Position numbers and translations under genes: made by a program. From assembly GCA_900016875.1 (NCBI GenBank), contig FCNR01000070.1, positions 1 to 61,071 of the forward strand: DNA of 61,071 nucleotides, in the 5' to 3' direction. This document shows positions 26,055 through 35,334 of the stretch, piece after piece (the first letter of the stretch is position 1; every line of letters begins with the position of its first letter). Under the pieces are notes generated by a model, which did not search any database, was not told the origin of the DNA, and worked only from the letters and a program-made list of their open reading frames with translations. This DNA is from Eubacteriaceae bacterium CHKCI004. Its GTDB lineage: Bacteria; Bacillota; Clostridia; Lachnospirales; Lachnospiraceae.

Positions 26055-26648
26055 ATGTATGAAAAATATATAAAACGTATGCTGGATATAATTATTTCTG
26101 GAATTAGTTTATTAATTTTGCTTCCCATATGGATTATAGTACCAATTCTCATAAAGATTGATGATGGAGGTTGTGTATTTTACAAGGCTCCTCGTATTGG
26201 AAAAGATAGTAAGAAAATATATATGTTGAAATTTCGATCTATGAAAGAGAATAATGTTGATATTCGCAATGCGGATGGAAGCACCTATAATTCTGAAGAT
26301 GATCCTCGAGTAACCAAAACAGGAAAGTTATTACGAAAAACCAGTATCGACGAGTTACCACAACTTCTTAATGTTCTTATTGGAGATATGAGTCTTATTG
26401 GCCCACGTGCTAGTACCTGGGATTCACTGGAAGCATATCAGAAAGATGAGCTTGATAAAATGAAGGTTCGACCAGGCATTTCCGGTTACACTCAAGCATA
26501 CTATCGGAACAGTATTTCAATGAGAGAAAAACGCATTAATGATGTGTGGTATGCAAATAATGTTTCATTTTTACTTGATGTAAAAATAGTATTAAAAACT
26601 ATTGAAACAGTTATTTTCCGGAAGAATATTTATACAAACAAGAGTTAA
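26055..26648 (+). CDS. Initiating sugar-phosphate transferase (PglC/WcaJ-type)
   Basis: A 197-aa polyprenyl-phosphate sugar-1-phosphate transferase (bacterial sugar transferase family). One N-terminal hydrophobic segment (IIISGISLLILLPIWIIVPI) is followed by FYKAPRIGKDSKKIYMLKFR, the DDPRVTKTGKLLRKTSIDEL block and LIGPRA. It is the short, single-domain PglC type rather than the long WbaP type. It starts repeat-unit synthesis by moving the first sugar phosphate to undecaprenyl phosphate; the upstream genes suggest a diacylated bacillosamine-like sugar. The next gene begins 6 bp later. Confidence 0.9.
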   Translation: MYEKYIKRMLDIIISGISLLILLPIWIIVPILIKIDDGGCVFYKAPRIGKDSKKIYMLKFRSMKENNVDIRNADGSTYNSEDDPRVTKTGKLLRKTSIDELPQLLNVLIGDMSLIGPRASTWDSLEAYQKDELDKMKVRPGISGYTQAYYRNSISMREKRINDVWYANNVSFLLDVKIVLKTIETVIFRKNIYTNKS

Positions 26649-26654
26649 GCGAAT

Positions 26655-27779
26655 ATGAAGAGAATATTATTTATTTCAAATATATGTAAAAAGATATCAA
26701 ATTTCCACATGGTTTCTATTGAAGCAGCAGAGAACAATAATTACGAATTTCATTTCGCAGCAAATTTTACTTTAATGCCTGATGAGATGAAAAAAACGTA
26801 TGCGAATGTACACTTTCACCATATAAATTTGAAAAGATTTCCCTTTCATCCCAAGAATTTGTTGGCTATTCATGAACTTAATAAAGTGATACAGGAGATT
26901 AAACCAGACGCTATTCATTGCAATACCCCAATAGGAGGTGCGCTTGGAAGAATATGTGGAGCCAAAAATAAAGTAGATGTTGTTATTTATACAGCGCACG
27001 GTTTTCATTTTTATAAAGGTGCCAAAGGGGTAGGCCCCTTTATTTATAAGAAACTTGAAACAATTATGGCCAAAAAAACAGACGTAATAATAACCATGAA
27101 TCAAGAAGATTATTATGCAGCTCAAAAGATGAAATTGAAAGGTAACGGAAAAGTTTTTAGTGTTCATGGAGTGGGAATTTCAACTAAGGAGTACCAAAGC
27201 TCGACAGATGTTGCAGTTGAAAAAAAACATGATTTAAAATTGAAGCAGTCAGATATAGTTTGTATCGCAATGGGAGATTTGATTAAACGTAAAAATTATG
27301 AAACTTCAATTAGATCAATTGCTTTATTGAATAATAAAAATGTACATTTCCTGATCTGTGGAGATGGTCCTGAAAAGAAAAGATTAGAAGCATTGGCTAG
27401 AGAATTAAAAGTTGATGAGCAAATTCATTTTTTGGGATATAGGGATGATATTAAATCTCTACTTAGTATTTCAGATTGTTTTTTATTTAGTTCATTTCAA
27501 GAAGGATTGCCTCGCTCATTGATGGAGGCTATGGCTAGCGGTTTACCATGTGTAGTATCAAATATACGAGGTAATACTGATTTAATAGTGGATGGTCATA
27601 ATGGCTTTTTATGTCCAGCTGATGATGCTTCTGCGTTTTGTGATGCATTAAAAACAATAATTTCAGATTCAAATTTAAGAAATTTAATGAGGAAGAATAA
27701 TCTTATTGCTATAAAACCTTTTGATGTTGAGAATGTAAAAAAGGAAATGGATATTATTTATGCAGCTGTACTTAAATAA
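26655..27779 (+). CDS. GT4-family glycosyltransferase
   Basis: A 374-aa retaining glycosyltransferase with the GT-B fold. The N-terminal half matches Glyco_trans_4 (RILFISNICKKISNFHMVSI, HCNTPIGGALGRICGA, TAHGFHFYKG). The C-terminal Glycos_transf_1 domain has FLICGDGPEKKRLEALAREL and the E-x7-E motif in SSFQEGLPRSLMEAMASGLP. It likely adds the second sugar to the lipid-linked primer, as PglA does in N-glycan loci, because it directly follows the initiating transferase. Cytoplasmic face of the membrane. Confidence 0.87.
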   Translation: MKRILFISNICKKISNFHMVSIEAAENNNYEFHFAANFTLMPDEMKKTYANVHFHHINLKRFPFHPKNLLAIHELNKVIQEIKPDAIHCNTPIGGALGRICGAKNKVDVVIYTAHGFHFYKGAKGVGPFIYKKLETIMAKKTDVIITMNQEDYYAAQKMKLKGNGKVFSVHGVGISTKEYQSSTDVAVEKKHDLKLKQSDIVCIAMGDLIKRKNYETSIRSIALLNNKNVHFLICGDGPEKKRLEALARELKVDEQIHFLGYRDDIKSLLSISDCFLFSSFQEGLPRSLMEAMASGLPCVVSNIRGNTDLIVDGHNGFLCPADDASAFCDALKTIISDSNLRNLMRKNNLIAIKPFDVENVKKEMDIIYAAVLK

Positions 27780-27799
27780 TAGAATTATCGAGGTTGAAG

Positions 27800-28825
27800 A
27801 TGAAAATTGTTCATTTATTACAAAGTACGAAATATTCGGGAGCAGAAAGTGTTGTTTGTCAGATAATACAAATGGCCCCACTTATTTCTGATGAAATAGA
27901 AATGATTTATGTGTCGCCTAGAGGACCTATTGAAAATATATTGAAAGAAAAAAAAATTCGATATTTCTTATTGGACTCGTTTTCACAGCATGAAATAGAT
28001 AGAGCGATAAAAGAATTGAAGCCAGACCTTATTCAGGCGCATGATTTTAGTGCAAGTGTTAAAGTTGCAAAATATAAAAACGTAATTTCGCATTTGCATA
28101 ATAACGCTTCGTGGTTATCGAAAATTGATTTTAGAACGATTGTATACGCATTGTGTATTTCAAGATTTAAATACATAATTGGAGTGTCAGATTCAATTCG
28201 AAAAGAATTTTTGTTTAATAAATTTTTAGGTAAGAAATATGTGACTTTACCCAATATTGTAGATGATGAGAAAGTGCTTCGTATGGCAGAAGAAGGGGAT
28301 AGGCGAAAATTTGATTTGCTCTACGTAGGAAGGTTTGCTGAAGCAAAGAATCCATTAAGATTTTTACGTATTGTAAAAAGTGTGGTTGATAATGGGATTA
28401 ATGTAAAAGCGGTAATGCTTGGGCAAGGTCCTTTATTTGAAAGCTGTGAAGAATATATAAAGACTAATAATTTGACTGAGCATGTAGATCTGCAAGGATT
28501 CACTTCGAATCCATACTGCTTTATGAAAAATGCGAAAATGTTAGTTATGACTTCTGTGTATGAGGGATTTGGATTAGTTGCTGTTGAATCAATGATACTT
28601 GGAACACCTGTTTTATGTACTCCAGTGGGAGGATTGGTGAATATTGTTGATGAATCATGTGGTGCATTATGCGAGAGTGATAATGACTTTGTAGATGCAA
28701 TTAGAAAAATGCATGCGGATAATGAACTGTTGATCCAAAAATCAATTAGTTGTAAAAATAATGCAAAAAGATTTTGTAATAAAGCTCATTATATTTCTGT
28801 TTTAAAAAGGATATATTTTGAATAG
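27800..28825 (+). CDS. GT4-family glycosyltransferase
   Basis: A 341-aa GT-B glycosyltransferase. The opening (KIVHLLQSTKYSGAESVVCQ) and the C-terminal signature SVYEGFGLVAVESMILGTPV are typical of GT4. VMLGQGPLFESCEEYIKTNN is the nucleotide-sugar binding region. Start chosen as ATG 27800, six nt after GAGG; the TTG two codons upstream is an alternative. Its end overlaps or touches the Wzy gene. Acceptor and donor unknown. Confidence 0.86.
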   Translation: MKIVHLLQSTKYSGAESVVCQIIQMAPLISDEIEMIYVSPRGPIENILKEKKIRYFLLDSFSQHEIDRAIKELKPDLIQAHDFSASVKVAKYKNVISHLHNNASWLSKIDFRTIVYALCISRFKYIIGVSDSIRKEFLFNKFLGKKYVTLPNIVDDEKVLRMAEEGDRRKFDLLYVGRFAEAKNPLRFLRIVKSVVDNGINVKAVMLGQGPLFESCEEYIKTNNLTEHVDLQGFTSNPYCFMKNAKMLVMTSVYEGFGLVAVESMILGTPVLCTPVGGLVNIVDESCGALCESDNDFVDAIRKMHADNELLIQKSISCKNNAKRFCNKAHYISVLKRIYFE

Positions 28826-28838
28826 TAATGGGAGGAAT

Positions 28839-30143
28839 ATGAGTAGAAATATTGCTAGTTGGAAAATAATAATACCGATGGTTTTGTATAGCGCAGGGAT
28901 GATTTTTTATTCTGTACTACCGCGCGTGGGAGTAATAGTTATATCTCTTTTGGTCTATCTTTACATTTTAAAAATGTTAAAAAAAGATAATAATAATATT
29001 GATAGCCTAATACTTCTGAGTATTATAGCTATTCCAACTTCTACTATATCAATAATAGGAACTAATTATGGGGATTTACCCTTAACATGGTTCAATATCA
29101 TTGTTTTAATCCTGGTTATGTTAATTGGTATAAAGGGTAAGCTAAATGCCAAATATTTTGTATCTATTATGTTATTTGGAATATTTGAGCTCATGCACTC
29201 GTTGTTCATGCCTAGTTTGGGTAATTCGCTTAAACAATTATTGACAATAATGTTATTGTTATTTGCATTTTTAATTGGTTCTTACGTGCGAAATTATTCA
29301 TACAATGATCTGACAGAGAAAATGTCAATCTATTATTTGTACGGTACAGTGAGCGTTGCAGTGCAGGTTTTTCTTCAAAGATTTTATATTATGGCAACGG
29401 GACATGTTATCGGACATTATGCCGCAATGGGATCTGGCCGATTTGCGTATGCAGGACTATTTGGAGATTACAGTTTTGCTAGCCTATATATTGCCACTGG
29501 AGCCTTGTTAATTTTTTTGCAATATGTTAACAAGCGAAAGATATCACTTATTCGTTTTGTTTTAGTTGAAGGAATAATGTTGTCTGCAACATTAATGGTA
29601 TCAGCCAGAACAGGTATATTTGCTCTGGCAATTGTAGGATTGTTGTACGTAATTCTTAATTTCAATAAATTAAATCCTAGATTGGTTTTAGTTATAATCG
29701 GGATTTGCATTGTGGCACCAAGTTTGGCAGGAAGACTGCTTTCGATCAGAGGTGGACAAGATTTGTTAGACTCATCGGGACGTGTTGAAATGTATATGGA
29801 AGCCCTTAAATTTTTTGCGGATAAACCAATGCTTGGATACGGTTTGGGGTTGGAAAATCTTAATAAATTGACAGGATTAGGTGCAATTCACAATTTTATT
29901 ATTCAGTATTTGGTTCAAATGGGGATAATAGGTACAATACTTTTTTTAATTCCATTTTATATTTTTATTAAGCAGACAAGACGCAATCCAGGAATTTATA
30001 TGTGGTTATTTTGGTTGGTAATGATTGGAGCTATGTTCATACCGGATATTGTAAGCTCTAGATTTTTATATGCGGTAATACTCCTTTGTATGTGTAGAAA
30101 TTTAAAAAGTACTTATAAATGTGGAGGGTTATATGAGGCGTAA
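28839..30143 (+). CDS. wzy: Wzy-like polysaccharide polymerase
   Basis: A ~434-aa integral membrane protein with about 11-12 hydrophobic segments, for example VGVIVISLLVYLYILKML, LLTIMLLLFAFLIGSYV and LVLVIIGICIVAPSLAG. Near the C-terminus lies a periplasmic-loop motif of the O-antigen ligase/polymerase type, RVEMYMEALKFFADKPMLGY then GLGAIHNFIIQY. It would join repeat units on the outer face. The start is uncertain: ATG 28839 has GGGAGG only 3 nt away, while a TTG at 28818 has AAGGA at 7 nt and overlaps the previous gene. It overlaps the acyltransferase start. Confidence 0.82.
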   Translation: MSRNIASWKIIIPMVLYSAGMIFYSVLPRVGVIVISLLVYLYILKMLKKDNNNIDSLILLSIIAIPTSTISIIGTNYGDLPLTWFNIIVLILVMLIGIKGKLNAKYFVSIMLFGIFELMHSLFMPSLGNSLKQLLTIMLLLFAFLIGSYVRNYSYNDLTEKMSIYYLYGTVSVAVQVFLQRFYIMATGHVIGHYAAMGSGRFAYAGLFGDYSFASLYIATGALLIFLQYVNKRKISLIRFVLVEGIMLSATLMVSARTGIFALAIVGLLYVILNFNKLNPRLVLVIIGICIVAPSLAGRLLSIRGGQDLLDSSGRVEMYMEALKFFADKPMLGYGLGLENLNKLTGLGAIHNFIIQYLVQMGIIGTILFLIPFYIFIKQTRRNPGIYMWLFWLVMIGAMFIPDIVSSRFLYAVILLCMCRNLKSTYKCGGLYEA

Positions 30144-30594
30144 AGCAGAAAAAATAATGGATAAAGCACATATGTACTATATGCGCAAATGCTATAAGAG
30201 AGCATTATTATATACCAATATACTTAGAATTGTTTTTGCGTGTGACATACCTGCAGAAGTACAATTTTCTCAGAGTGCACAGTTAGTTCACAATGGATTG
30301 GGATGTGTCTTTCATCCAAAGACTGTTGTAGGAGATAATTGCAAGATATATCAAAACGTAACATTAGGAGGAAATGGAAAGATAATTAACGGTAAGCCTA
30401 TTACAGGAGCCCCTACATTAGAGCAAAATGTTGCTATTTTCGCTGGCGCCTGTGTTTTAGGACCGATTATTATTGGACATGATTCTATAGTTGGTGCTAA
30501 TGCAGTTGTGACAAAGGATGTCCCACCACATAGTCTGGTTGTTGGGAATCCGGCAGTTATTAAAGAATTGACGTTTGAATACAATTTTGAATAA
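30133..30594 (+). CDS. Serine-acetyltransferase-like hexapeptide acyltransferase
   Basis: A 153-aa left-handed beta-helix acyltransferase of the CysE-like group used in capsule loci. Visible are CVFHPKTVVGDNCKIYQNVT, the hexapeptide repeats LEQNVAIFAGACVLGPIIIG, and the end SIVGANAVVTKDVPPHSLVV. The catalytic His is probably LVHNGLG. Start ATG 30133 is 4 nt after GGAGG; the GTG at 30121 is less likely. It likely O-acetylates a capsule sugar. It overlaps the wzy stop by 11 nt. Confidence 0.85.
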   Translation: MRRKAEKIMDKAHMYYMRKCYKRALLYTNILRIVFACDIPAEVQFSQSAQLVHNGLGCVFHPKTVVGDNCKIYQNVTLGGNGKIINGKPITGAPTLEQNVAIFAGACVLGPIIIGHDSIVGANAVVTKDVPPHSLVVGNPAVIKELTFEYNFE

Positions 30595-30611
30595 GTTGGA
30601 GGGAGTGGCTA

Positions 30612-32075
30612 ATGAATGACATTCAAGTGAAAAGTTCAAAAGCATTAAAATGGTCATCATTGGCTGAAATAATTGCAAAATTAGTAACGCCAATTTCTAA
30701 TCTGATTTTGGCAAGACTATTAACACCAGAAGCATTTGGGGTTGTTGCAACAGTTACAATGGTTATTAGTTTTGCTGACATGTTTAGTGATTCGGGGTTT
30801 CAAAAGTTTCTAGTTCAGCATGAATTTGATAATGATGAAGATTTGAGAATTTCAGCCAATGTGGCTTTTTCAAGTAATATTATCTTATCATTATGTTTAT
30901 GGGGATTGCTCTGTCTTTGTAATGATAGGATTGCAAGCTTAGTGGGAAATCCTGGCTTAGGTGTAGTTATTATTGTTGCAGGGATTTCCCTACCTGCAAC
31001 ATCGTTTTCAAGTATTCAAGCAGCTTTGTTCCGGAGAAAATTTAATTTTAAAGTTTTATTTTATTCTAGAGTTGTAAGTGCTGTAATTCCCCTGATAGTT
31101 ACAGTGCCACTGGCCTTATTAGGATTAAGTTACTGGGCACTTATTATTGGGACAATCATAGGGAACTTTTCAACTGCAATTATTCTTACAGTATTATCTC
31201 CGTGGAAACCCAAATTAATATTTAGAAAAAAAGAATTTTTGGAGATGCTATCCTTCAGTGTATGGTCATTATTCGAATCTCTCGGTACATGGCTTTCGTC
31301 TTACATAGGAACTTTTATTGTAAGTAGTATTTTATCTCAATATTACGTAGGGCTATATAAAACTACAATGACCACAGTTAACGGATTATTTGCAATAATA
31401 ACAACCGCAACCACATCCGTTTTATTTACATCATTGTCCCGGCTACAAAGTGATAAACAGGAATATGATAAGTATTTTGTTGATTTTATTCGAATCGTGT
31501 CTATTTTGATTATTCCGATTGGTTTTGGGACAATGGTTTACAAAGATTTAGTAACGCAAATACTTTTAGGAAGTCAGTGGACAGAAGCAGTACCATTTGT
31601 AGGTATTTATGGATTAATGAGTTGCTTGACATTGATACTTGGACAGTATTCATCAGAATATTTTCGTGGCTTGGGTAAACCTAAAGCCAATGTGTTGATG
31701 ACAGTTCTACATTTAGCTGCACTCATCCCGATTTTGATAATTAGTGCTAACCATGGGTTTATAGTTCTTGCTTATGCAAGATCTTTTGTAAAAGCTGAAC
31801 AGATACTGGTTTTTTGGGGGATTCTTTGGTTTGGATTCAAATTTAATCCAATAAGAATAATTAAATGTATTGCTAAGCCAGTACTGAGTGCAATTGTTAT
31901 GAGTATAATTGGATATGCAATGCTCGGATTTTGCACATCGTATTTTATGCAGTTTATATCTGTCTTGATATGTATCATTGTATACTTTGGCTTTTATGTT
32001 ATTGTTCTTAGAGGTAAAAAAGATGTATTAAACTTAGTGAGAATGTTTACCGGAAGAGGGGAAAAGAATGAATAA
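30612..32075 (+). CDS. wzx: Wzx-type flippase (polysaccharide transport family)
   Basis: A 487-aa membrane protein with about 12-14 helices. The N-terminus KSSKALKWSSLAEIIAKLVT followed by LILARLLTPEAFGVVATVTM is the hallmark of MVF/PST flippases; SDSGFQKFLVQ follows. It would flip the lipid-linked repeat unit across the membrane to Wzy. A GGAGG site lies before the ATG. It overlaps the next glycosyltransferase gene by 8 nt. Confidence 0.9.
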   Translation: MNDIQVKSSKALKWSSLAEIIAKLVTPISNLILARLLTPEAFGVVATVTMVISFADMFSDSGFQKFLVQHEFDNDEDLRISANVAFSSNIILSLCLWGLLCLCNDRIASLVGNPGLGVVIIVAGISLPATSFSSIQAALFRRKFNFKVLFYSRVVSAVIPLIVTVPLALLGLSYWALIIGTIIGNFSTAIILTVLSPWKPKLIFRKKEFLEMLSFSVWSLFESLGTWLSSYIGTFIVSSILSQYYVGLYKTTMTTVNGLFAIITTATTSVLFTSLSRLQSDKQEYDKYFVDFIRIVSILIIPIGFGTMVYKDLVTQILLGSQWTEAVPFVGIYGLMSCLTLILGQYSSEYFRGLGKPKANVLMTVLHLAALIPILIISANHGFIVLAYARSFVKAEQILVFWGILWFGFKFNPIRIIKCIAKPVLSAIVMSIIGYAMLGFCTSYFMQFISVLICIIVYFGFYVIVLRGKKDVLNLVRMFTGRGEKNE

Positions 32076-33231
32076 AAAAGTTTTGATAGTCCTTCCAGGA
32101 ATGTATTTCGGAGGAATGGAGAGAGTATCTTTTATAGCAAGAGAAATATTATTAGAAAATGGATATGACGTTGATTATGTAACATTGTTTCGCGGAGACC
32201 CGGATTATAACCCCGATTTTAAATATACGTCTCTTAATTGTGAAATTAAAAAAAGCAAAATCGGTAAAATACTAACTACAATAAAACGAGTTAGAAAATT
32301 GAAAGAGTATAAAAAGAAGACAAGACCAGATTATGTAATTGCCTATGGACAAAATGCTAATTTTTGTAATGTGTTTTCAAAATGCGAAGAGAAAACGATA
32401 ATAGGGATTAGATCATATGATTGGTTATACAATTATTTTTTTAATTATAAGATTGAGAAGATGATTTATGATAAAGCTGATAAGGTTATTGCTGTGAGCC
32501 AGTTGATCCAGGCAGATGCTGAGGAAAAATTTAATATTGATAAGGAAAAAAGTAATTATTTGTATAATCCGTACGATTTAGAGTTGATAAATGAACGAGC
32601 TAATGAAAATATAACAGAAACAGCCATTCCTGATGATAAGATAATATTAGTTTCGGCAGGAAGGCTTGAAAATCAAAAAGGTTTTTATCATTTGATTAAA
32701 GCTTTGTCATTATTTGATTCATCGAATCTTAAACTATATATTTTAGGACATGGCAGTCGTGAAGGTGATTTAAAAAGCATGATTAAGTATCTTGGTTTAG
32801 AAGACACTGTTATTCTTATGGGGGGACAATCAAATCCATACAAATTTATGAAAAAAGCAGATTTATATGTTATGCCTTCAATAACAGAAGGTTTTCCAAA
32901 TGCATTAGTTGAAGCGATGGCAGTTGGAACACCGGTATTGAGTTCTGATTGTTTATCTGGACCTCGCGAAATCTTAACAGAAGATGATATTCATAAACGA
33001 ACGGAAGGTATACAGTACGGGAAATATGGAATACTTGTTCAAGCTATGACAGATAGTAGAAGTTATGATCCAACAGTGATCGAAGAGTGTGATCGTCTTT
33101 TGGCAGAGGCAATTCAGATTATAACAAATGATAGAGAGTTGTTGAGAAAATATGGAGTGCTAGCAAAGAAAAGAGCAGCAGTATTTTCATATCAAGAATT
33201 TGAAAAGAAACTTTTAGAACTAATTAGTTAG
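32068..33231 (+). CDS. GT4-family glycosyltransferase
   Basis: A 387-aa GT-B enzyme. N-terminal donor/acceptor half starts VLIVLPGMYFGGMERVSFIA; YGQNANFCNVF and AVSQLIQADAEEKFNID follow. The C-terminal half has LVSAGRLENQKGFYHLIKAL, LYILGHGSREGDLK and the E-x7-E motif in SITEGFPNALVEAMAVGTPV. This fits the group that adds GalNAc- or Glc-type residues, but the sugar cannot be told from sequence alone. Overlaps wzx by 8 nt. Confidence 0.88.
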   Translation: MNKKVLIVLPGMYFGGMERVSFIAREILLENGYDVDYVTLFRGDPDYNPDFKYTSLNCEIKKSKIGKILTTIKRVRKLKEYKKKTRPDYVIAYGQNANFCNVFSKCEEKTIIGIRSYDWLYNYFFNYKIEKMIYDKADKVIAVSQLIQADAEEKFNIDKEKSNYLYNPYDLELINERANENITETAIPDDKIILVSAGRLENQKGFYHLIKALSLFDSSNLKLYILGHGSREGDLKSMIKYLGLEDTVILMGGQSNPYKFMKKADLYVMPSITEGFPNALVEAMAVGTPVLSSDCLSGPREILTEDDIHKRTEGIQYGKYGILVQAMTDSRSYDPTVIEECDRLLAEAIQIITNDRELLRKYGVLAKKRAAVFSYQEFEKKLLELIS

Positions 33232-33242
33232 GAAGGGGAAAT

Positions 33243-34292
33243 ATGGATTATAAGGAGAAAGAGGGGTATCAATTACAAAAGGAATGCTTTCCGATTATGG
33301 ATATAATTAAATTTATTTTTTGCTTTTTTATTGTTGGTATTCATACGGAATTGTTTGCAGAAAATGTTGAAATTCATTACTGGATAGAAAAAAGTTTATT
33401 TCGTTTAGCGGTTCCCTATTTTGTTTTATGTTCTGGATTTTTGCTTGCAATGAAAATTGATATGAGAGGGGGGGTATATACATGTGTAAAGCATTTTTCT
33501 CATAGATTGGCTCGATTATTACTTGTATTTGAGCCTATTTCGATTGCTTTTATGTCTATAATTTTTTTATTGGAGGGAAGAAATATTTTCTATATTGTAC
33601 TGCGAGTTGTCCAGTCTGTGATTTTCTATCCATACGGTGCACTTTGGTATATTCAAGCAATGATTATAGGAATTTGGCTGCTTTATTTTGTGATATTGAA
33701 AAAGAAAAGAGAAAGATTGGGATTCTATTTAGGAATTCCTCTGTTTCTTTTTGCTCTTATTTGTAATTCGTATTATTTTTTGATAGAGAATAGTGCTTTG
33801 GGAGAATATGTTAGCTTGTACTTGAAAATAGCAATGTCGGCACGAAATGGTATTTTTTATGGATTTTTTGTTTTATGGGTAGGCTTTTTTGCCTATAAAC
33901 TTTATAAAAAGAAACCAATACCAGACAAAGTTGTTACGATTTTATTTTTTGTATGCTATGGTTTGTACTTAATTGAATTATTTGTACTAAAGGAAAAGAC
34001 TTTGCGAGATGATGGGTCAATTTTCATTATGTCTATTCCGGTGACTTTCTGCTTGCTACTTTTAAGTGTGAGACGGAAGAAAAAAAGTAATAAGACAGTA
34101 CTATTAAGAAATTTGAGTACAGGTATATATTTGATTCATCGACCAATTTTATATATTTTGACTATAATTCAAATGGTGGCTTATATTGAAATTTCATATA
34201 GTTTGCGATTCATCATTGTGTCAGGTGTTGCAGTATTTGTATGCTATTATTCCTATAAAAAAAATTATCGTATAGCTCAGTATTTAAAATAG
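33243..34292 (+). CDS. Acyltransferase family 3 membrane protein
   Basis: A 349-aa integral membrane O-acyltransferase (Acyl_transf_3). The N-terminus MDIIKFIFCFFIVGIHTELF holds the family's conserved His after the first helix. About ten membrane segments follow, with FRLAVPYFVLCSGFLLAMKI and GALWYIQAMIIGIWLL being typical. Near the end YLIHRPILYILTII is characteristic. It would decorate a capsule sugar with acetyl or another acyl group. Last gene of the capsule operon; no terminator was recognised after it. Confidence 0.87.
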   Translation: MDYKEKEGYQLQKECFPIMDIIKFIFCFFIVGIHTELFAENVEIHYWIEKSLFRLAVPYFVLCSGFLLAMKIDMRGGVYTCVKHFSHRLARLLLVFEPISIAFMSIIFLLEGRNIFYIVLRVVQSVIFYPYGALWYIQAMIIGIWLLYFVILKKKRERLGFYLGIPLFLFALICNSYYFLIENSALGEYVSLYLKIAMSARNGIFYGFFVLWVGFFAYKLYKKKPIPDKVVTILFFVCYGLYLIELFVLKEKTLRDDGSIFIMSIPVTFCLLLLSVRRKKKSNKTVLLRNLSTGIYLIHRPILYILTIIQMVAYIEISYSLRFIIVSGVAVFVCYYSYKKNYRIAQYLK

Positions 34293-34317
34293 TATGGGAT
34301 TTATTGCATATGATTTT

Positions 34318-34420
34318 GGTTCTTCCCGGTAATCTGGTGGAAAAGTGACGCAAGCTCTTAAATCCTGTATAAGATCAGGAAGGGCTGGAGAAACACCAGA
34401 AAAAGCGTTAGAACCGAACC
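34318..34420 (+). promoter_or_regulatory. Structured RNA-like leader, unassigned
   Basis: Nested stems can be drawn: GGTTC (34318-34322) with GAACC (34411-34415 or 34416-34420), TCTGGTG (34333-34339) with CACCAGA (34394-34400), AGCTC (34353-34357) with GGGCT (34382-34386), and CCTG with CAGG inside. A further GAGCC/GGCTC stem follows near 34430-34447. This is more structure than expected by chance and lies before an HTH gene. I could not match it to a known riboswitch class. Confidence 0.4.
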
Positions 34421-34483
34421 ATCATTTGGAGAGCCAGTGTAAGGCTCCTCTCTAAATTATTATTGATTGGATTAACACGAAAA

Positions 34484-35209
34484 ATGAATACAAAAAAAGG
34501 ACGCCCAAAAAAGAAACCAACATACAATGAAGAAATAATCATGCAGGAATTACTGTCTGCCATCTCTGATGCCTACCTCACTGGCGGTAATGGCAAAGGG
34601 GAAACATCCCCACCTGCAGTCTCTCTCCGCCAGATTGCCAATGAATTTGATATCACGTTGATGAAGGCCAGGAAGCTTTTGATCACTGCCGGCGTATATC
34701 ATACAGAGATCAGTGAGGAAGTGAATGAGCTGAAAGCAGAGGGAAAGACCATTGAGCAGATTATGGAGCTGACCGGTCTGAAGCGTTCCTCCGTTCATTC
34801 TTACCTGCCTTACACCAAGTCCATATATAATCTGAAAGAATTAAGTCTCTATGCAGAGCGGTGCAGGCTATACCGGGCAAGGAAAAAAGCGGTAGAATCC
34901 TTGCGGGAACTGGAAAGCGATTCATCCATTGAGGACAGATTGTGGGATGCCATCCGGATTTTTGCAGGATATCGCTTTACTACAGCGAAAAGCCTGGTGT
35001 TTCGCTACACGGTATTCGGGAATGAAATCAGGGTAGACCGGAAAAAGAAATCCATTGTCAGGAGCAGTGTAAATATGGCGCTGAAAAAAGTGATAGATGT
35101 AGATGGTAAGATCAGAGGACCAAAAGAGCTGGGCGTATATGGCGCCAGCTATCTCTATCCTATGTTTCAGAGATTTGGCCTGATTCAAGAAGAAACAAAG
35201 AAATTTTGA
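34484..35209 (+). CDS. HTH-domain protein of the conjugative element
   Basis: A 241-aa basic protein. MNTKKGRPKKKPTYNEEIIM opens with an AT-hook-like GRPKKK. SLRQIANEFDITLMKARKLL and KTIEQIMELTGLKRSSVHSY are two HTH-like segments, the second like those of resolvase or sigma-4 tails. A C-terminal domain reads RFTTAKSLVFRYTVFGNEIR with VFRYT-type beta strands. Homologues occur in clostridial mobile elements, probably as regulators. ATG 34484 has no good ribosome site; a TTG at 34463 is an alternative. It is preceded by a structured leader. Confidence 0.7.
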   Translation: MNTKKGRPKKKPTYNEEIIMQELLSAISDAYLTGGNGKGETSPPAVSLRQIANEFDITLMKARKLLITAGVYHTEISEEVNELKAEGKTIEQIMELTGLKRSSVHSYLPYTKSIYNLKELSLYAERCRLYRARKKAVESLRELESDSSIEDRLWDAIRIFAGYRFTTAKSLVFRYTVFGNEIRVDRKKKSIVRSSVNMALKKVIDVDGKIRGPKELGVYGASYLYPMFQRFGLIQEETKKF

Positions 35210-35264
35210 TTTTGTGCAGCAAAGAGAGAAACGAAAATATGTTCGATAAATTTATGTGAAACTA

Positions 35265-35321
35265 TTGACAGCAACACATCTGTCAGGTATAATTTCTATC
35301 AGAAACGATGCGTTTCTGATA
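35265..35321 (+). promoter_or_regulatory. Consensus promoter with perfect palindromic operator of lexA-like gene
   Basis: TTGACA (35265-35270), 17 bp, TATAAT (35288-35293). A perfect inverted repeat (35297-35321) with 11-bp arms, left arm TATCAGAAACG, centre ATG, covers the transcription start. It differs from the Gram-positive LexA box (GAAC-N4-GTTC), so it is probably the private operator of this LexA-like repressor. Confidence 0.85.
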
Positions 35322-35334
35322 GAAAGGCGAAGAG

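Noticed and set aside
34318-34420. c-di-GMP-I riboswitch
   Set aside because: A GACGCAA stretch is present but the rest of the GEMM consensus (GCACAGGGCAAACC and the GNRA tetraloop receptor) is not.
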